Assembly (NCBI RefSeq): GCF_002257645.1 | Contig: NZ_NQMO01000004.1 | Location: 434,001-498,000, forward strand | DNA length: 64,000 nt | Direction of reading: 5' to 3' | Source of the DNA: Paenibacillus sp. XY044 | Lineage (GTDB): Bacteria > Bacillota > Bacilli > Paenibacillales > Paenibacillaceae | Shown: positions 24,375 to 34,179 of the stretch, piece after piece | How the letters are laid out: each line of letters starts with the position of its first letter | Numbering within the stretch: the first letter of the stretch is position 1 | The notes under the pieces: model-generated | Told to the model about the DNA's origin: nothing | Seen by the model: the letters and a program-made list of their open reading frames with translations, nothing else | The model's database searches: none | Program-made: the position numbers and the translations under genes

Positions 24375-25346
24375 ATGTCGACGATCAAAACGGAAACGGC
24401 CGAGCTGAAGCCCCCAAGCAGGGTCCGAAGGCCGGGAAGGGGCGGTGGTCTGATCCACCTCATCTGGAAGTACAAGGCGCTGTACGTAATTTCCCTCCCA
24501 GGGATCGTGTATTTTCTCATCTTCAAGTACATTCCGCTAGGCGGATCGATCATCGCGTTCCAGGATTACAACATGTTCAAGGGCTTTTCCGGGAGCGAGT
24601 GGGTGGGCTTCGCCAACTTCGCGGCGATGTTTCAGCATTACGACTTTCTGCGGATCTTGAAAAATACGCTGCTCATCGGGCTTTACGACCTGATCATTGC
24701 GTTTCCGGCCCCGATCATTCTGGCCCTGCTGCTCAACGAGCTGAGGCTGGTCGTGTTCAAAAGGGTCATCCAAACCGTGGTGTACATGCCGCACTTTCTG
24801 TCCTGGGTCGTCATTGCCGGCATGTCCGTGGCCATTTTGTCCCCGTCCACCGGCATCCTGAACCAACTGCTCGGACTGTTCGGCGTCAAGCCGCTGTACT
24901 TTCTCGGCGACAACGCCTACATCCGCAGCGTGCTGGTCGGATCCGGCATTTGGCGGGACATGGGGTACGGCACGATCCTGTACCTGGCCGCTTTGGCGGG
25001 AATCAACCCGGACCTGTACGAAGCGGCCGAGATCGACGGGGCGAACCGGTGGAAGCAGACGCTCCGGATTACGCTGCCGGCGCTGCTGCCGACGATCATG
25101 ATTTTGTTCCTGCTGCACATCGGGAAATTCCTCGACTTCGGCTTTGAGCGGGTGTGGGTGTTCCTGAACGCGCTCAACACGGAAAACGGGGAAATTCTCG
25201 ACACGTACATCTACCGCTCCGGCCTCCTGTCGCAGCAGTACAGCTATACGACGGCGGTGGGCTTGTTCAAATCGGTGGTGGGGCTGGTGCTGGTCCTGAC
25301 CGGCAACATGCTCAGCAAGAAAACAACGGGCGAAGGCCTGTACTAG
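24375..25346 (+). CDS. Sugar ABC transporter permease (LplB family)
   Basis: This 323-residue protein has six membrane helices; the first, YVISLPGIVYFLIFKYIPL (~38-56), is typical of LplB. The cytoplasmic EAA loop YEAAEIDGANRWKQTLRITLP (~215-237) contacts the ATPase. The substrate is presumably an oligosaccharide; the later lyase and KdgF genes point to uronides. The ATG has AAAGGAGG upstream. It is the first gene of the uronate operon, and a second permease follows 16 nt later. No ATPase gene is present, as usual where one MsmX-type ATPase serves several importers. Confidence 0.93.
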   Translation: MSTIKTETAELKPPSRVRRPGRGGGLIHLIWKYKALYVISLPGIVYFLIFKYIPLGGSIIAFQDYNMFKGFSGSEWVGFANFAAMFQHYDFLRILKNTLLIGLYDLIIAFPAPIILALLLNELRLVVFKRVIQTVVYMPHFLSWVVIAGMSVAILSPSTGILNQLLGLFGVKPLYFLGDNAYIRSVLVGSGIWRDMGYGTILYLAALAGINPDLYEAAEIDGANRWKQTLRITLPALLPTIMILFLLHIGKFLDFGFERVWVFLNALNTENGEILDTYIYRSGLLSQQYSYTTAVGLFKSVVGLVLVLTGNMLSKKTTGEGLY

Positions 25347-25362
25347 AAGGGAGGAACGACGG

Positions 25363-26244
25363 TTGTACCGAATGATGTCTAGGAGCTTTCAAATATTCAA
25401 CTCGTTCAACATCCTGTTCATGTGCCTGCTCGGGCTCGCCATGTTCCTGCCGTTTCTGAACGTCATCGCCCAATCCTTCAGCTCGTCCGAAGCAGTCACG
25501 TCGGGTAAGGTGACGTTCTGGCCGGTGGACGTCACAACGATCAACTACCGGTACGTGTTCAGCGATGCGTCGATATGGCGCGCGTTTGCGGTATCCGTCT
25601 TCATCACGGTGGCGGGGACGCTGATCAACCTGGTGGCGACGGCAACACTGGCTTACCCGGTATCCCGGGAGGAGTATGTTGGACGCAAACTGATCATGCT
25701 GATGGTGCTGATCACGATGATTTTCAGCGCACCCTTGATTCCGAACTTTTTGCTGATGAAAAACCTGCACCTGATGAACACCCCTTGGGCCATGATTCTG
25801 CCCGGCGCGATCAGCGCGTTTAACTTTTTCGTGATGCATTCGTTCTTCAAGCAGCTGCCCGCGGAGGTCATCGATTCCGCCCGCATCGACGGCTGCGGGG
25901 AGGTACGTATCCTGATGAAGATGGTCGTGCCTCTCTCCAAACCTGTGATGGCCTCGCTTGGCATTTTTTACGCGGTCGGACACTGGAACGCCTATATGAA
26001 CGCGCTGTATTACATCGATCAGCCGAAGTGGTGGCCGCTGCAGGTCCTGCTGAAAAAGATGTTTGAGACCGACGATCTCAGCATCGATCCCGGCGCCTCG
26101 CAGTTCAGCGAGTTGGCGTTTACCTCCCCGGAAGGGATCAAGATGGCCACCATCGTTATTGCGACGCTGCCGATCATTTTGCTGTATCCGTTCCTGCAGA
26201 AACATTTTGTGAAAGGGCTTACACTAGGGGCGGTCAAATCTTAA
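25363..26244 (+). CDS. Sugar ABC transporter permease (YtcP/LplC family)
   Basis: This 293-residue protein has six membrane helices. The N-terminal region includes PFLNVIAQSFSSSEAVTSGKVTFWPVD, typical of the YtcP-type carbohydrate permease. The EAA loop IDSARIDGCGEVRILMKMVVPLSKP occurs near residue 170. The TTG at 25363 lies 8 nt after GGGAGG; an ATG three codons later is an alternative. It pairs with the preceding permease. The final LGAVKS tail is characteristic of the family. Confidence 0.93.
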   Translation: MYRMMSRSFQIFNSFNILFMCLLGLAMFLPFLNVIAQSFSSSEAVTSGKVTFWPVDVTTINYRYVFSDASIWRAFAVSVFITVAGTLINLVATATLAYPVSREEYVGRKLIMLMVLITMIFSAPLIPNFLLMKNLHLMNTPWAMILPGAISAFNFFVMHSFFKQLPAEVIDSARIDGCGEVRILMKMVVPLSKPVMASLGIFYAVGHWNAYMNALYYIDQPKWWPLQVLLKKMFETDDLSIDPGASQFSELAFTSPEGIKMATIVIATLPIILLYPFLQKHFVKGLTLGAVKS

Positions 26245-26369
26245 AAATGAACTACCCGAACTGAAGTTGCCACCTCACGGTCCGGCAAACGTTAACGATA
26301 CAATCAACTTGCCAAATCCAACAAAGAGCACACAAAAGAGCGAATCAAAGCGGGGAAAGAGGGGATACG

Positions 26370-27941
26370 ATGAAAAAATGGGTAAGCTTGATGCTGGCCA
26401 CCGTGGTCACGGCATCTCTGCTCGCCGGGTGCGGCGGCAAGGACAATGATTCATCCGCCAGCGGCAAGGAGGCCGGCGCCAATACGGAGGAAGGCGGGAT
26501 CACGAAGTTTTCGATTTCGCTGCGGACGCTGAATTTCGGCCACGTGGAAAAATCGCCGGACATCAACGCGGATAAGTGGGTGAAGAAGCTGGAGGAGCTG
26601 ACGAACACCGACATGGACATCCGGTTGGTCCCGCACAGCGAATACGACCAGAAGATGGCGCAAATGTTTGCAACAGGCGACATTCCGGACGTGGTGCAGG
26701 GCCAGGGCGGAGTGACCGGAAAGGAGATGGCGGGATCGGTGGAGGCGGGAGTCTTTATGCCGCTGGACGACCTGCTGCAGAAGTACGGGCAGAACCTGCT
26801 GCAAAAAATCCCGAAAGAAGCCTGGAATCGCATGACCTATGAAGGTAAAATCTATGGTATTCCGGAGTGGCTCGGCAATCCTTCTCGCCGCGCGACCTGG
26901 ATCCGCAAGGATCTGCTGGACAAAGCGGGCCTGCCGGTGCCGAAGACGATCGACGATTTTATGGAGGTGCTGCGCGCTTTTAAAAAGATGGGCGTCGAAA
27001 ATCCCTACATGGGCCGCCAGGACTTCAAATATGCGGATACGGTTTTCGGAGCGTATGATGTCTTCCCGTATTTAAGCCAGTTTGAGGAAGCAGACGGTCA
27101 GGTGCAGCCCAAATTCTTCGATGCGGACAATATGATGAAAGCGCTGTCCACCTACAAGACGATGTATGATGAAGGGCTGATCAATAAGGAATTTGCCACG
27201 ATCAACCCGACGACGTTCAAGAACACGATTCTGTCCGGAAAAGCCGGCATCTGGTCGATGAACGCCAACGAACTGCTCCAATGGCAAACCCAGCTGCAGG
27301 AGTCGGTTGCGGATGCGAAGCTTGAAATCATACCATCCCCGACCGGACCGGACGGCAAGGGCGGATATTATTTGTACGGCGACGTGAATCGTTCTTATTT
27401 TATTAACGCCAAGTACGCGCACCCGGAGAAAATCATCCAATTCCTTGACTGGATGGTATCGGATGAGGCGGAGAAGTTTTTCACCTTCGGTGTCGAAGGC
27501 GAAACCTACACGATGGACGGGGACAAAATCAACTACAAGCAGCCGACCGACTCCAAAGGGGTTGACGAGGAGCGCTACCGCCAATCCTTCCTGTGGCTCG
27601 TGCAGGATACGACCTACAACAAGGGATCGCTCAGCTTGACGGAAGACGGGCGCAAGCTGATGGGCGTGTTCGATAACATTCTTGCGAATGAAGGCCGTGA
27701 CGGTATTGAATTCGACCCAAGGTTGGAAGCGCTTAAAAAGAATCCGGACATCACCCCGCTCTCGGATACGCCGCCGCCGGTACTCGTCACTCATATGGTT
27801 AAGATGGTCTACGGCCAGGAGCCAGTCGAAAATTGGCCGAAGGTGATCGAGGAGTGGAAGTCCAAGGGCGGCAGCGCCGTGCTGAAGGAAGCCAATGAAC
27901 GCTACCAGAAACAGGAGGGTGCCTTCCTGCCGCGGAAGTAG
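26370..27941 (+). CDS. Extracellular solute-binding lipoprotein of the uronate importer
   Basis: This 523-residue protein has a lipoprotein signal peptide, MKKWVSLMLATVVTASLLAG, with lipobox LAGC (Cys21) and a flexible Gly/Ser/Asp-rich linker. The rest is a type I solute-binding fold of the LplA/YtcQ kind (TNTDMDIRLVPHSEYDQKM, GDIPDVVQG, IYGIPEWLGNP). It would capture the oligosaccharide outside the membrane and deliver it to the two upstream permeases. It starts about 125 nt after the second permease, with GAAAGAGGGG as ribosome site. That gap contains a weak catabolite-element-like stretch near 26284-26297 that I would not rely on. Confidence 0.92.
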   Translation: MKKWVSLMLATVVTASLLAGCGGKDNDSSASGKEAGANTEEGGITKFSISLRTLNFGHVEKSPDINADKWVKKLEELTNTDMDIRLVPHSEYDQKMAQMFATGDIPDVVQGQGGVTGKEMAGSVEAGVFMPLDDLLQKYGQNLLQKIPKEAWNRMTYEGKIYGIPEWLGNPSRRATWIRKDLLDKAGLPVPKTIDDFMEVLRAFKKMGVENPYMGRQDFKYADTVFGAYDVFPYLSQFEEADGQVQPKFFDADNMMKALSTYKTMYDEGLINKEFATINPTTFKNTILSGKAGIWSMNANELLQWQTQLQESVADAKLEIIPSPTGPDGKGGYYLYGDVNRSYFINAKYAHPEKIIQFLDWMVSDEAEKFFTFGVEGETYTMDGDKINYKQPTDSKGVDEERYRQSFLWLVQDTTYNKGSLSLTEDGRKLMGVFDNILANEGRDGIEFDPRLEALKKNPDITPLSDTPPPVLVTHMVKMVYGQEPVENWPKVIEEWKSKGGSAVLKEANERYQKQEGAFLPRK

Positions 27942-28051
27942 GGATTGGCGATTGTTCACCTGCTGATGAAGTTGTTGGGGCGGCGGAGCCGTGCCGGTTA
28001 CGCCGCCCAAATCGAAACCCGAATATACGAAATCGAAAGGAGCTCTTGTGG

Positions 28052-29092
28052 ATGTATCGGATTTTGCTCGTTGATGATGAACCTATGATTCTGAAAGGAC
28101 TAAGCGTATTCATTCAGCAGTCCGGGATCCGGATTTCATCCATCCGGCTGGCAGCCAATGGGCGCGAGGCGCTGCAGGCGATCGGGGAGGAGCTCCCCGA
28201 TTTCGTGTTTACGGATATCCGGATGCCGGTCATGGACGGTTTGGCCTTGTGCGAGGCCATCGCCATGCAGGAGTACCCGGTGCAGACGGTGGTCGTTTCC
28301 GGCTATGGTGATTTTTCGTATGCCCAGGCCAGCATGGCTTTCGGCGTGAGGGAATACCTCCTGAAGCCGGTGGCCAAGCGCGAACTGGCGGATACGCTGA
28401 GGCGCCTGGTACAGCGCGCCGAGAAACAGAAGCCGGCCTCGGCCTACCTCTCCGTCGCCAAAATGGATGCGTGGCTGGAGCAGTTTGACCAGGCCATCTA
28501 CTACATGAACCGCAGCCAGGTCCAGGAGCTGCTGGGGGAGTGGCAGCGGGAGACTTCGGCTTTTCAGCTTCAGGAGCGGCAAAAGGCCGAAATGCTGGAG
28601 GAATTCCACGGCTTGCTCGTCAAGAAGCTGAGAGCCAGGGAGATGAACATCGAATTGGACGATAGCCTAGAGCTCAGCCCGGAATCCTCCGGGGAGGAGG
28701 CTTTCGGGCGGTTCGCCGAGCGAATCGGCCAGACGCTGGACCGTCTGTACCGAAAGCGGAAAGGGAAATGGAAGGACCCGATCGAGGAAGCCAAGCATTA
28801 CATCGAGCGCCATTTGGCCAGCGAAGTGTCGCTGGAGGAAGTGGCGGATCTGCTCGGGCTGCATCCGAACTACTTCAGCGTCATGTTCAAGCAAGCGACG
28901 GGGGAAACCTTCGTCCAGTACCGCACGAAGCGGCGCATGGAATACGCCAAGCGGATGCTCGGCGAGGAATCGCACCGGATCACCGACATTTCATACGCGG
29001 TTGGATATGCCGACCATTCCAACTTCACGAAAACCTTCAAGAAATACGAAGGCATTTCGCCTTCGGAATACCGGCAGCGGCTGGGGATCTGA
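28052..29092 (+). CDS. YesN-type response regulator (receiver plus AraC helix-turn-helix)
   Basis: This 346-residue protein has a receiver at 1-120 (DD at 8-9, phospho-acceptor Asp55 in TDIRMP, Lys in LLKPVA), a linker, and two AraC-type helix-turn-helix motifs at ~245-345: VSLEEVADLLGLHPNYFSVM and ITDISYAVGYADHSNFTKTF. The ATG at 28052 follows AAAGGAG by 9 nt; a TTG two codons earlier is too close. The sensor kinase starts directly after its stop, so the two form a cognate pair. By analogy with YesMN it probably activates the adjacent importer and lyase genes when the oligosaccharide is present. Confidence 0.93.
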   Translation: MYRILLVDDEPMILKGLSVFIQQSGIRISSIRLAANGREALQAIGEELPDFVFTDIRMPVMDGLALCEAIAMQEYPVQTVVVSGYGDFSYAQASMAFGVREYLLKPVAKRELADTLRRLVQRAEKQKPASAYLSVAKMDAWLEQFDQAIYYMNRSQVQELLGEWQRETSAFQLQERQKAEMLEEFHGLLVKKLRAREMNIELDDSLELSPESSGEEAFGRFAERIGQTLDRLYRKRKGKWKDPIEEAKHYIERHLASEVSLEEVADLLGLHPNYFSVMFKQATGETFVQYRTKRRMEYAKRMLGEESHRITDISYAVGYADHSNFTKTFKKYEGISPSEYRQRLGI

Positions 29093-29093
29093 C

Positions 29094-30944
29094 ATGTTCC
29101 GCAGAAGCATTTCCCACCGCATTTTCGGCTACTTCATGGTATTAATCGTCATTTCTTTATCGGTGGTCGGCACCATTACTTACATGCAGTCGTCCAAACT
29201 TCTGGACCGCCAGCTGGAACGGTACCTGTCCCAAATGATCACCCATGCGGCCTATCATACGGACTTGTACCTCCAAACCTTTGATAACGCCAGCAAAATC
29301 ATTCTGTCCGACCCGGACGTCCTGAAGTTCATGGAGATGGATCCGGACGACAGTTTCCAGTATTACGAGCTGTCGCGGCGGATTCAGAGCAAGGTGTTCG
29401 ATTCGGCCTTTATCATTTACCCGCAGATCGAATTGATTTACGTCATCAATCAGGACGGTAAGGCGATCACCACGAAGGACATCATCCAGGATGAGGTCAA
29501 GGATTATAAATCCTATTATCGTTTGATCGAGCAAAATATTCCGAAGGACGGTCTCGGCGCGATCATTAACTCCGCGACAGCCGATCCGGGGGAAGAACAA
29601 TATATTACGTTTATCCGCCGCGTGCGGGGGCTTTTGTCGCATCAGCCGCGGGGCATCCTCGGAATGAAGCTCAACACCAGGGAGATTTCCAAGCTGTGGG
29701 GCCAAATGGACCTGGGGGATAAAGGCTACTCGTTCATCGTGGACAGCAAGGGTAATTTCGTCGACAAGCCGGAGGATGCCGCCATCCCTGCATTTATGGA
29801 CGACGAGGTAAGGAAGAACCTGCTCGGCGGGCAGGGCACCTTCACGGCTGTCGTCAAAGGGGAGAAGCGGATGTATGTGTCGCAGCGGCTCAGCGCCGCC
29901 GATTGGCAAATGGTCATTTCGGTCCCGGTGAAGGAGCTCCGGAGGCCTATCATGAACATCCGTTATACGACGGTCATTGCCGGTTTCATCACGTTAATTG
30001 TCGCGATGTGGATCGCGGGACGCTTCGGCCGCTCTCTCGTGCAGCCGCTCAAGAAGCTCGTCCGCAATATGCGCATGATGGAGAAAGGCGAGTGGAAAAC
30101 GATTGAAGGGGAGCAGCGCCAGGATGAGTTCGGCTTCCTGATCTCGAGCTACAATGTAATGCTGACGCGGCTGTCGGAGATGATCGAACGCGTCTACGAG
30201 GCGGAAATCCGCTCGCACAAGACCGAGCTGAACCTGCAGAAAATCGCCCTGGAGCAGCACAAGGCCGAATTTCAGGCGCTGCAGCTGCAGATCAATCCGC
30301 ATTTTCTGTACAACACGCTCGAGACGATCAAATGTTATGCCGTCGTCCAGGATTCCGAAGAAATCATGGAAATGGTCGAGGCGATGGCGGCCATGCTGAG
30401 GTATGCGATTCAGACGAACTTATCGGAGATTACCGTCGTCGACGAGCTGAAGCATGTGCTGAATTACATGACGATTTTGCAGTACCGGACTCAGCGGCGG
30501 TTTGAGCTGGACGTTGACGTTCCTCCGGACCTGCTGCTGCACAAGATGGTCCGGCTGACGTTGCAGCCGCTGATCGAGAACATGTTCCAGCATGCGTTCC
30601 CCGACGGGATTCAGGAACATCACCGGATCCGGATCGGTGCGGAAGTCCGGGAAGGCGGCTTCCGGCTGAGCGTGGAGGATAACGGCGCCGGCATGACGGA
30701 AGGGAAGCTTCATTTGCTGCGCAAAAAGCTGGAGCTGAACCGGCTCGCGGAGTCCGATTCGGGCTCCCTGTACCATAAAGGCGGGTTAGGCCTCATGAAC
30801 GTGCACCGGCGGATTCAGATGGTTTATGGGGAAGCTTACGGTTTGACGATTGACAGCGCTTTGCATCAGGGAACGACGATACGGATGTCGCTGCCGTTCG
30901 ACGGCAGCATCACTTGCATGTATGAGGAGGAGAACGTGGGATGA
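29094..30944 (+). CDS. YesM-type sensor histidine kinase
   Basis: This 616-residue protein has a membrane helix at ~12-32, an extracellular dCache-like sensor domain to ~285, and a second membrane helix around TVIAGFITLIVAMWIAGRFG. A HAMP region follows. The His_kinase domain carries INPHFLYNTLETIKC (the phospho-accepting His), and an ATPase domain carries NMFQHAF, DNGAGM and GLGLMNV. I chose ATG 29094, one base after the regulator's stop; a longer in-frame extension would overlap the regulator by 90 nt and lacks a ribosome site. Its stop overlaps the next ATG by four bases, so kinase and dehydrogenase are translationally coupled. Confidence 0.92.
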   Translation: MFRRSISHRIFGYFMVLIVISLSVVGTITYMQSSKLLDRQLERYLSQMITHAAYHTDLYLQTFDNASKIILSDPDVLKFMEMDPDDSFQYYELSRRIQSKVFDSAFIIYPQIELIYVINQDGKAITTKDIIQDEVKDYKSYYRLIEQNIPKDGLGAIINSATADPGEEQYITFIRRVRGLLSHQPRGILGMKLNTREISKLWGQMDLGDKGYSFIVDSKGNFVDKPEDAAIPAFMDDEVRKNLLGGQGTFTAVVKGEKRMYVSQRLSAADWQMVISVPVKELRRPIMNIRYTTVIAGFITLIVAMWIAGRFGRSLVQPLKKLVRNMRMMEKGEWKTIEGEQRQDEFGFLISSYNVMLTRLSEMIERVYEAEIRSHKTELNLQKIALEQHKAEFQALQLQINPHFLYNTLETIKCYAVVQDSEEIMEMVEAMAAMLRYAIQTNLSEITVVDELKHVLNYMTILQYRTQRRFELDVDVPPDLLLHKMVRLTLQPLIENMFQHAFPDGIQEHHRIRIGAEVREGGFRLSVEDNGAGMTEGKLHLLRKKLELNRLAESDSGSLYHKGGLGLMNVHRRIQMVYGEAYGLTIDSALHQGTTIRMSLPFDGSITCMYEEENVG

Positions 30945-31708
30945 AGATCGATTTGCAAGGGAAAATTGCGCTGGTGACCGGCGCCAGCTCAGGCATCGGC
31001 CGGGAAGCGGCCAGGTCGCTGGCGGCGGCGGGAGCCGCCGTAGCGGTTCATTATAACCGGGGCCGGGAGGAGGCGGAAGCCCTTGCCGCGGAAATAGCGG
31101 AGTCGGGCAGCAGGGCTGCCGTCGTCCAGGCGGACGTCACCCGCGTGGATGAACTGACGGCGATGCTGGACACGGTCCAGCGGGAACTGGGCGGCCCGGT
31201 GGATATTTTGGTGAACAATGCGGGCCACCTGGTGAAGCGGGTGCCGAATACGGAAATGACCGAGGAGCATTATGCAAGCGTCATGGACGTCAATTTCAAA
31301 TCCTGCGTGTTTTTGAGCAAGCTGGTCATTCCAGGCATGCTGTCCCGTGGCGGCGGTTCCATCATGAATATGACTTCGGTCGCCGCCCATGATGGCGGCG
31401 GGCCGGGGGCATCGGTGTATGCGGCCAGCAAAGCGGCGGTCATTTCCTTCTCGAAGGGTCTGGCCAAGGAAGTCGCCCCGCATGGAATCCGGGTGAACTG
31501 CGTTTCGCCGGGCTTCATCGGCCAGACGGCTTTCCACGCGACCTTCACCTCCGATGAAGGCCGGGCCGCCACGGTGTCCAAAATCCCGCTCGGCCGGGAA
31601 GGAACGCCGCAAGATGTCGCCGATACGGTGCTGTATCTGGCTTCAGACCTGTCCCGCTATCTTACGGGCGAAACGATCGAAGTGAATGGCGGATTGTTCA
31701 TGCGGTAA
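30941..31708 (+). CDS. SDR oxidoreductase, probable uronate-pathway reductase
   Basis: This 255-residue classical SDR has VTGASSGIG (~13-21), NNAGHL, MNMTSVAA with catalytic Ser and YAASKAA giving YxxxK (~160). The C-terminal ITGETIEVNGG-type ending is represented by YLTGETIEVNGGLFMR. It is FabG/KduD-like. Between a YesMN pair and a lyase plus KdgF, a plausible job is reduction of the ketonised uronate (DEH/DKI) to 2-keto-3-deoxy-gluconate; this is inferred from context. It overlaps the kinase gene by 4 nt and has GAGGAGGAG upstream. Confidence 0.9.
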   Translation: MKIDLQGKIALVTGASSGIGREAARSLAAAGAAVAVHYNRGREEAEALAAEIAESGSRAAVVQADVTRVDELTAMLDTVQRELGGPVDILVNNAGHLVKRVPNTEMTEEHYASVMDVNFKSCVFLSKLVIPGMLSRGGGSIMNMTSVAAHDGGGPGASVYAASKAAVISFSKGLAKEVAPHGIRVNCVSPGFIGQTAFHATFTSDEGRAATVSKIPLGREGTPQDVADTVLYLASDLSRYLTGETIEVNGGLFMR

Positions 31709-31801
31709 GCATATCACGACATTTTGGGGCGGTATTTAAATGAAGCTGCATTTAGGAGCACAGCTTACTACAGCGTCACGCAAACTGGAGGGATATAGAC
31801 A

Positions 31802-34111
31802 ATGGCAAACGGATTGTATCAGCCGCAAAGCGGCGATTTAACGGTGCAGTATGCGCCTTCCGGGCAATCGGAGCTGATGGAAAATCCGCCAAGATTTACC
31901 TGGATCCCGGCGAAGCTGGAGGATGACCGGTATGTGCTGGAGGTGTCGTCAGCGCCGGATTTCACCGGGGAGACGACCCGAACTTACGGGCCGATTCCCT
32001 ATAATTTCTTTACGCCTTCCGAGGCCTTCGAGCCGGGGATGTATTATTGGCGGTACGCGCTGCTCGAGGGAGAAGGGCTGGAGGCGCAGCAGTCTGAATG
32101 GAGCACCGCCAGGGAGTTCCAACTGCCGGAGGGGCTGCCGGAGACGGCGCTTCCATCCCGGAGCGAGCGCTACAGCGCGGTCCGCACCGGGCATCCCCGG
32201 CTGTGGCTGCAGCCGGATGAGCTGGAGGCTTATCGCGGCACAGTAAGGGAGGATGCGGCAGGCAGCGGATGGCCGGCTTTCTTCGAGCAATCGGTCAAGC
32301 CTTGGCTGACCCGCGAGCTGATTGAGGAGCCGCAGCCTTATCCGGACAACCGCCGGACGGCGGCGCTGTGGCGCGGAAGCTATTTGACCTGCCAGGAGGT
32401 GCTGTACGCCATCCGGCATTTGAGCGTTGCGGGTGCCGTGCTGCAGGACGCCGAGCTGCTCGCGAAGGCGAAGGCCTGGCTGCTGCACGCCGCGTCCTGG
32501 GACCCGGAGGGCCCGACCAGCCGCGATTATAACGACGAAGCGGCGTTTCGGATTGCCGCCGCGCTGGCTTGGGGCTACGACTGGCTCCATGGCGAACTGG
32601 CGGAGGAGGAGCGGGATGCGGTGCGGAAGCAGCTGCTCGCCCGGACCCGGCAGGTGGCGTACCATGTGATCCAGCGCTCGAAGATCCATCATGTCCCCTA
32701 TGACAGCCACGCCGTCCGCTCGCTGTCTTCGGTGCTCGTGCCCTGCTGCATCGCGTTGTTCGACGAGGAGCCGGAGGCCAGGGAATGGCTGGACTACACG
32801 GTGGAGTACTATTACACGCTGTTCTCCCCATGGGGAGGTAAAGACGGCGGTTGGGCCGAAGGGCCTCACTACTGGACGACCGGCATGGCTTACCTGACGG
32901 AGGGCCTGAACCTGCTCAAAAACTTTTCGGAGCTCGACGTGTTCCGGCGTCCTTTTTTCCAGCGTACCGGGGATTTCCCCCTATATTGCTACAGCCCAAC
33001 CACATCGACCCGCACGGCCTTTGGCGACAACTCGACGCTTGGGGACGACATCATTAAAAAGGTCGGCTACAACATGCGCGAGTTTGCCGGCGTCACCGGA
33101 AATGGATGGTACCAATGGTACTTCGACCAACTGAAGGACGCGAATCCGGAGGCCGACCGCATGTTTTACAACTATGGCTGGTGGGATTTTGCCTTCGATG
33201 ATCTCGTGTACCGGCACAATTACGCGCATATTGAACCGGTGGAGCCTTCCGGCATCGAGCCGGTCAAATGGTTCCGCGATATCGGCTGGGTGGCGATGCA
33301 TCACCGCCTGCACGATCCGGCGGAGCAGATTTCCCTCATCGCCAAGAGCAGCCGGTACGGCTCGGTCAGCCACAGCCATGGCGATCAGGGGGCGTTTCTG
33401 CTGCACGCTTACGGGGAGCCGCTGGCCATGGAGAGCGGGTATTACGTCGCGTTTAACAGCTCGATGCATCTGAACTGGCGCAGGCAGACCAAGTCCAAAA
33501 ACGCCGCCCTCATCGACGGGCAGGGGCAGTTCGCCGGCATGAACAAGGCGCTGAACCTGGCGGCCAAAGGGGAGGTCGAGGACGCCTGGCATGACAAGGG
33601 CGTGTCTTACGTCCGTTTGAACCCGGCCTCCGCTTACCGGGAGCATGTACCGTATTTGAAGCAGTATAAGCGCGAGATTTATTTTGTGCAGAACAGCTAC
33701 TTCGTCGTCGTCGACTCGATCGACCTTGAGCAGCCGGGACGGGTGCAGTGGCTCTTCCACACGCTGTATGAGATGGATCTGAGGGGCCAGTCCTTCCACG
33801 TGAACGGGAAGAAAGCCCTGATGGAAGGGCGCTTCATCTTCAGCACCTCCGGAGAGCTTGCGCTGTCGCAGAAGAGCGGATTCGAGGGCGTGGATCCCGC
33901 GGAAATCGCCGGGCTGGATACCCACTGGCATCTGTCGGCGGAGACCAAGGCCGCGGCCTCGCACCGGATCGCCACGCTGCTCGTGCCGAAGCGGCTGGAT
34001 GAGGGCGGCAAATACATTTCTTATTTTATGGATGATCAAGGATTCAGTTATAATTTATATTTGACGGACAACGGGCAAACGCACAAGATTGAAATAGCGA
34101 AGGCGTTTTAG
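31802..34111 (+). CDS. Heparinase II/III-type polysaccharide lyase with DUF4962 N-terminus
   Basis: This 769-residue protein has no signal peptide, so it should act in the cytoplasm. Residues ~1-110 form a beta-sandwich (PPRFTWIPAK, YYWRYALL) of the DUF4962 kind. Residues ~120-440 are an (alpha/alpha)-toroid (TGHPRLWLQPDEL, ALAWGYDWLHGEL, HHVPYDSHAVRSLSS, WAEGPHYWTTG). Residues ~450-769 are the beta-sheet heparinase II/III domain with YGSVSHSHGDQGAFLLHAYGE, probably holding metal-binding His. Tyr and His in this fold drive beta-elimination. The substrate is a uronic-acid oligosaccharide; the exact PL family and polymer cannot be told. GGAGGG precedes the ATG, and it sits between the SDR and KdgF genes. 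Confidence 0.87.
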   Translation: MANGLYQPQSGDLTVQYAPSGQSELMENPPRFTWIPAKLEDDRYVLEVSSAPDFTGETTRTYGPIPYNFFTPSEAFEPGMYYWRYALLEGEGLEAQQSEWSTAREFQLPEGLPETALPSRSERYSAVRTGHPRLWLQPDELEAYRGTVREDAAGSGWPAFFEQSVKPWLTRELIEEPQPYPDNRRTAALWRGSYLTCQEVLYAIRHLSVAGAVLQDAELLAKAKAWLLHAASWDPEGPTSRDYNDEAAFRIAAALAWGYDWLHGELAEEERDAVRKQLLARTRQVAYHVIQRSKIHHVPYDSHAVRSLSSVLVPCCIALFDEEPEAREWLDYTVEYYYTLFSPWGGKDGGWAEGPHYWTTGMAYLTEGLNLLKNFSELDVFRRPFFQRTGDFPLYCYSPTTSTRTAFGDNSTLGDDIIKKVGYNMREFAGVTGNGWYQWYFDQLKDANPEADRMFYNYGWWDFAFDDLVYRHNYAHIEPVEPSGIEPVKWFRDIGWVAMHHRLHDPAEQISLIAKSSRYGSVSHSHGDQGAFLLHAYGEPLAMESGYYVAFNSSMHLNWRRQTKSKNAALIDGQGQFAGMNKALNLAAKGEVEDAWHDKGVSYVRLNPASAYREHVPYLKQYKREIYFVQNSYFVVVDSIDLEQPGRVQWLFHTLYEMDLRGQSFHVNGKKALMEGRFIFSTSGELALSQKSGFEGVDPAEIAGLDTHWHLSAETKAAASHRIATLLVPKRLDEGGKYISYFMDDQGFSYNLYLTDNGQTHKIEIAKAF

Positions 34112-34179
34112 GCCCAAGCTCGGCCGGAATGCCAGGAAAATCTCGATCAGACGGATAAGCATAGGGAGGCGGAACAATC

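Noticed and set aside
26284..26297. Catabolite-responsive element before the uronate binding protein
   Set aside because: Three mismatches to the consensus, and inside an operon; too weak to call.
29001..29093. 31-residue extension of the YesM-type kinase
   Set aside because: It overlaps the response-regulator gene in another frame and lacks a ribosome site; ATG 29094 gives a normal cytoplasmic start before the first membrane helix.
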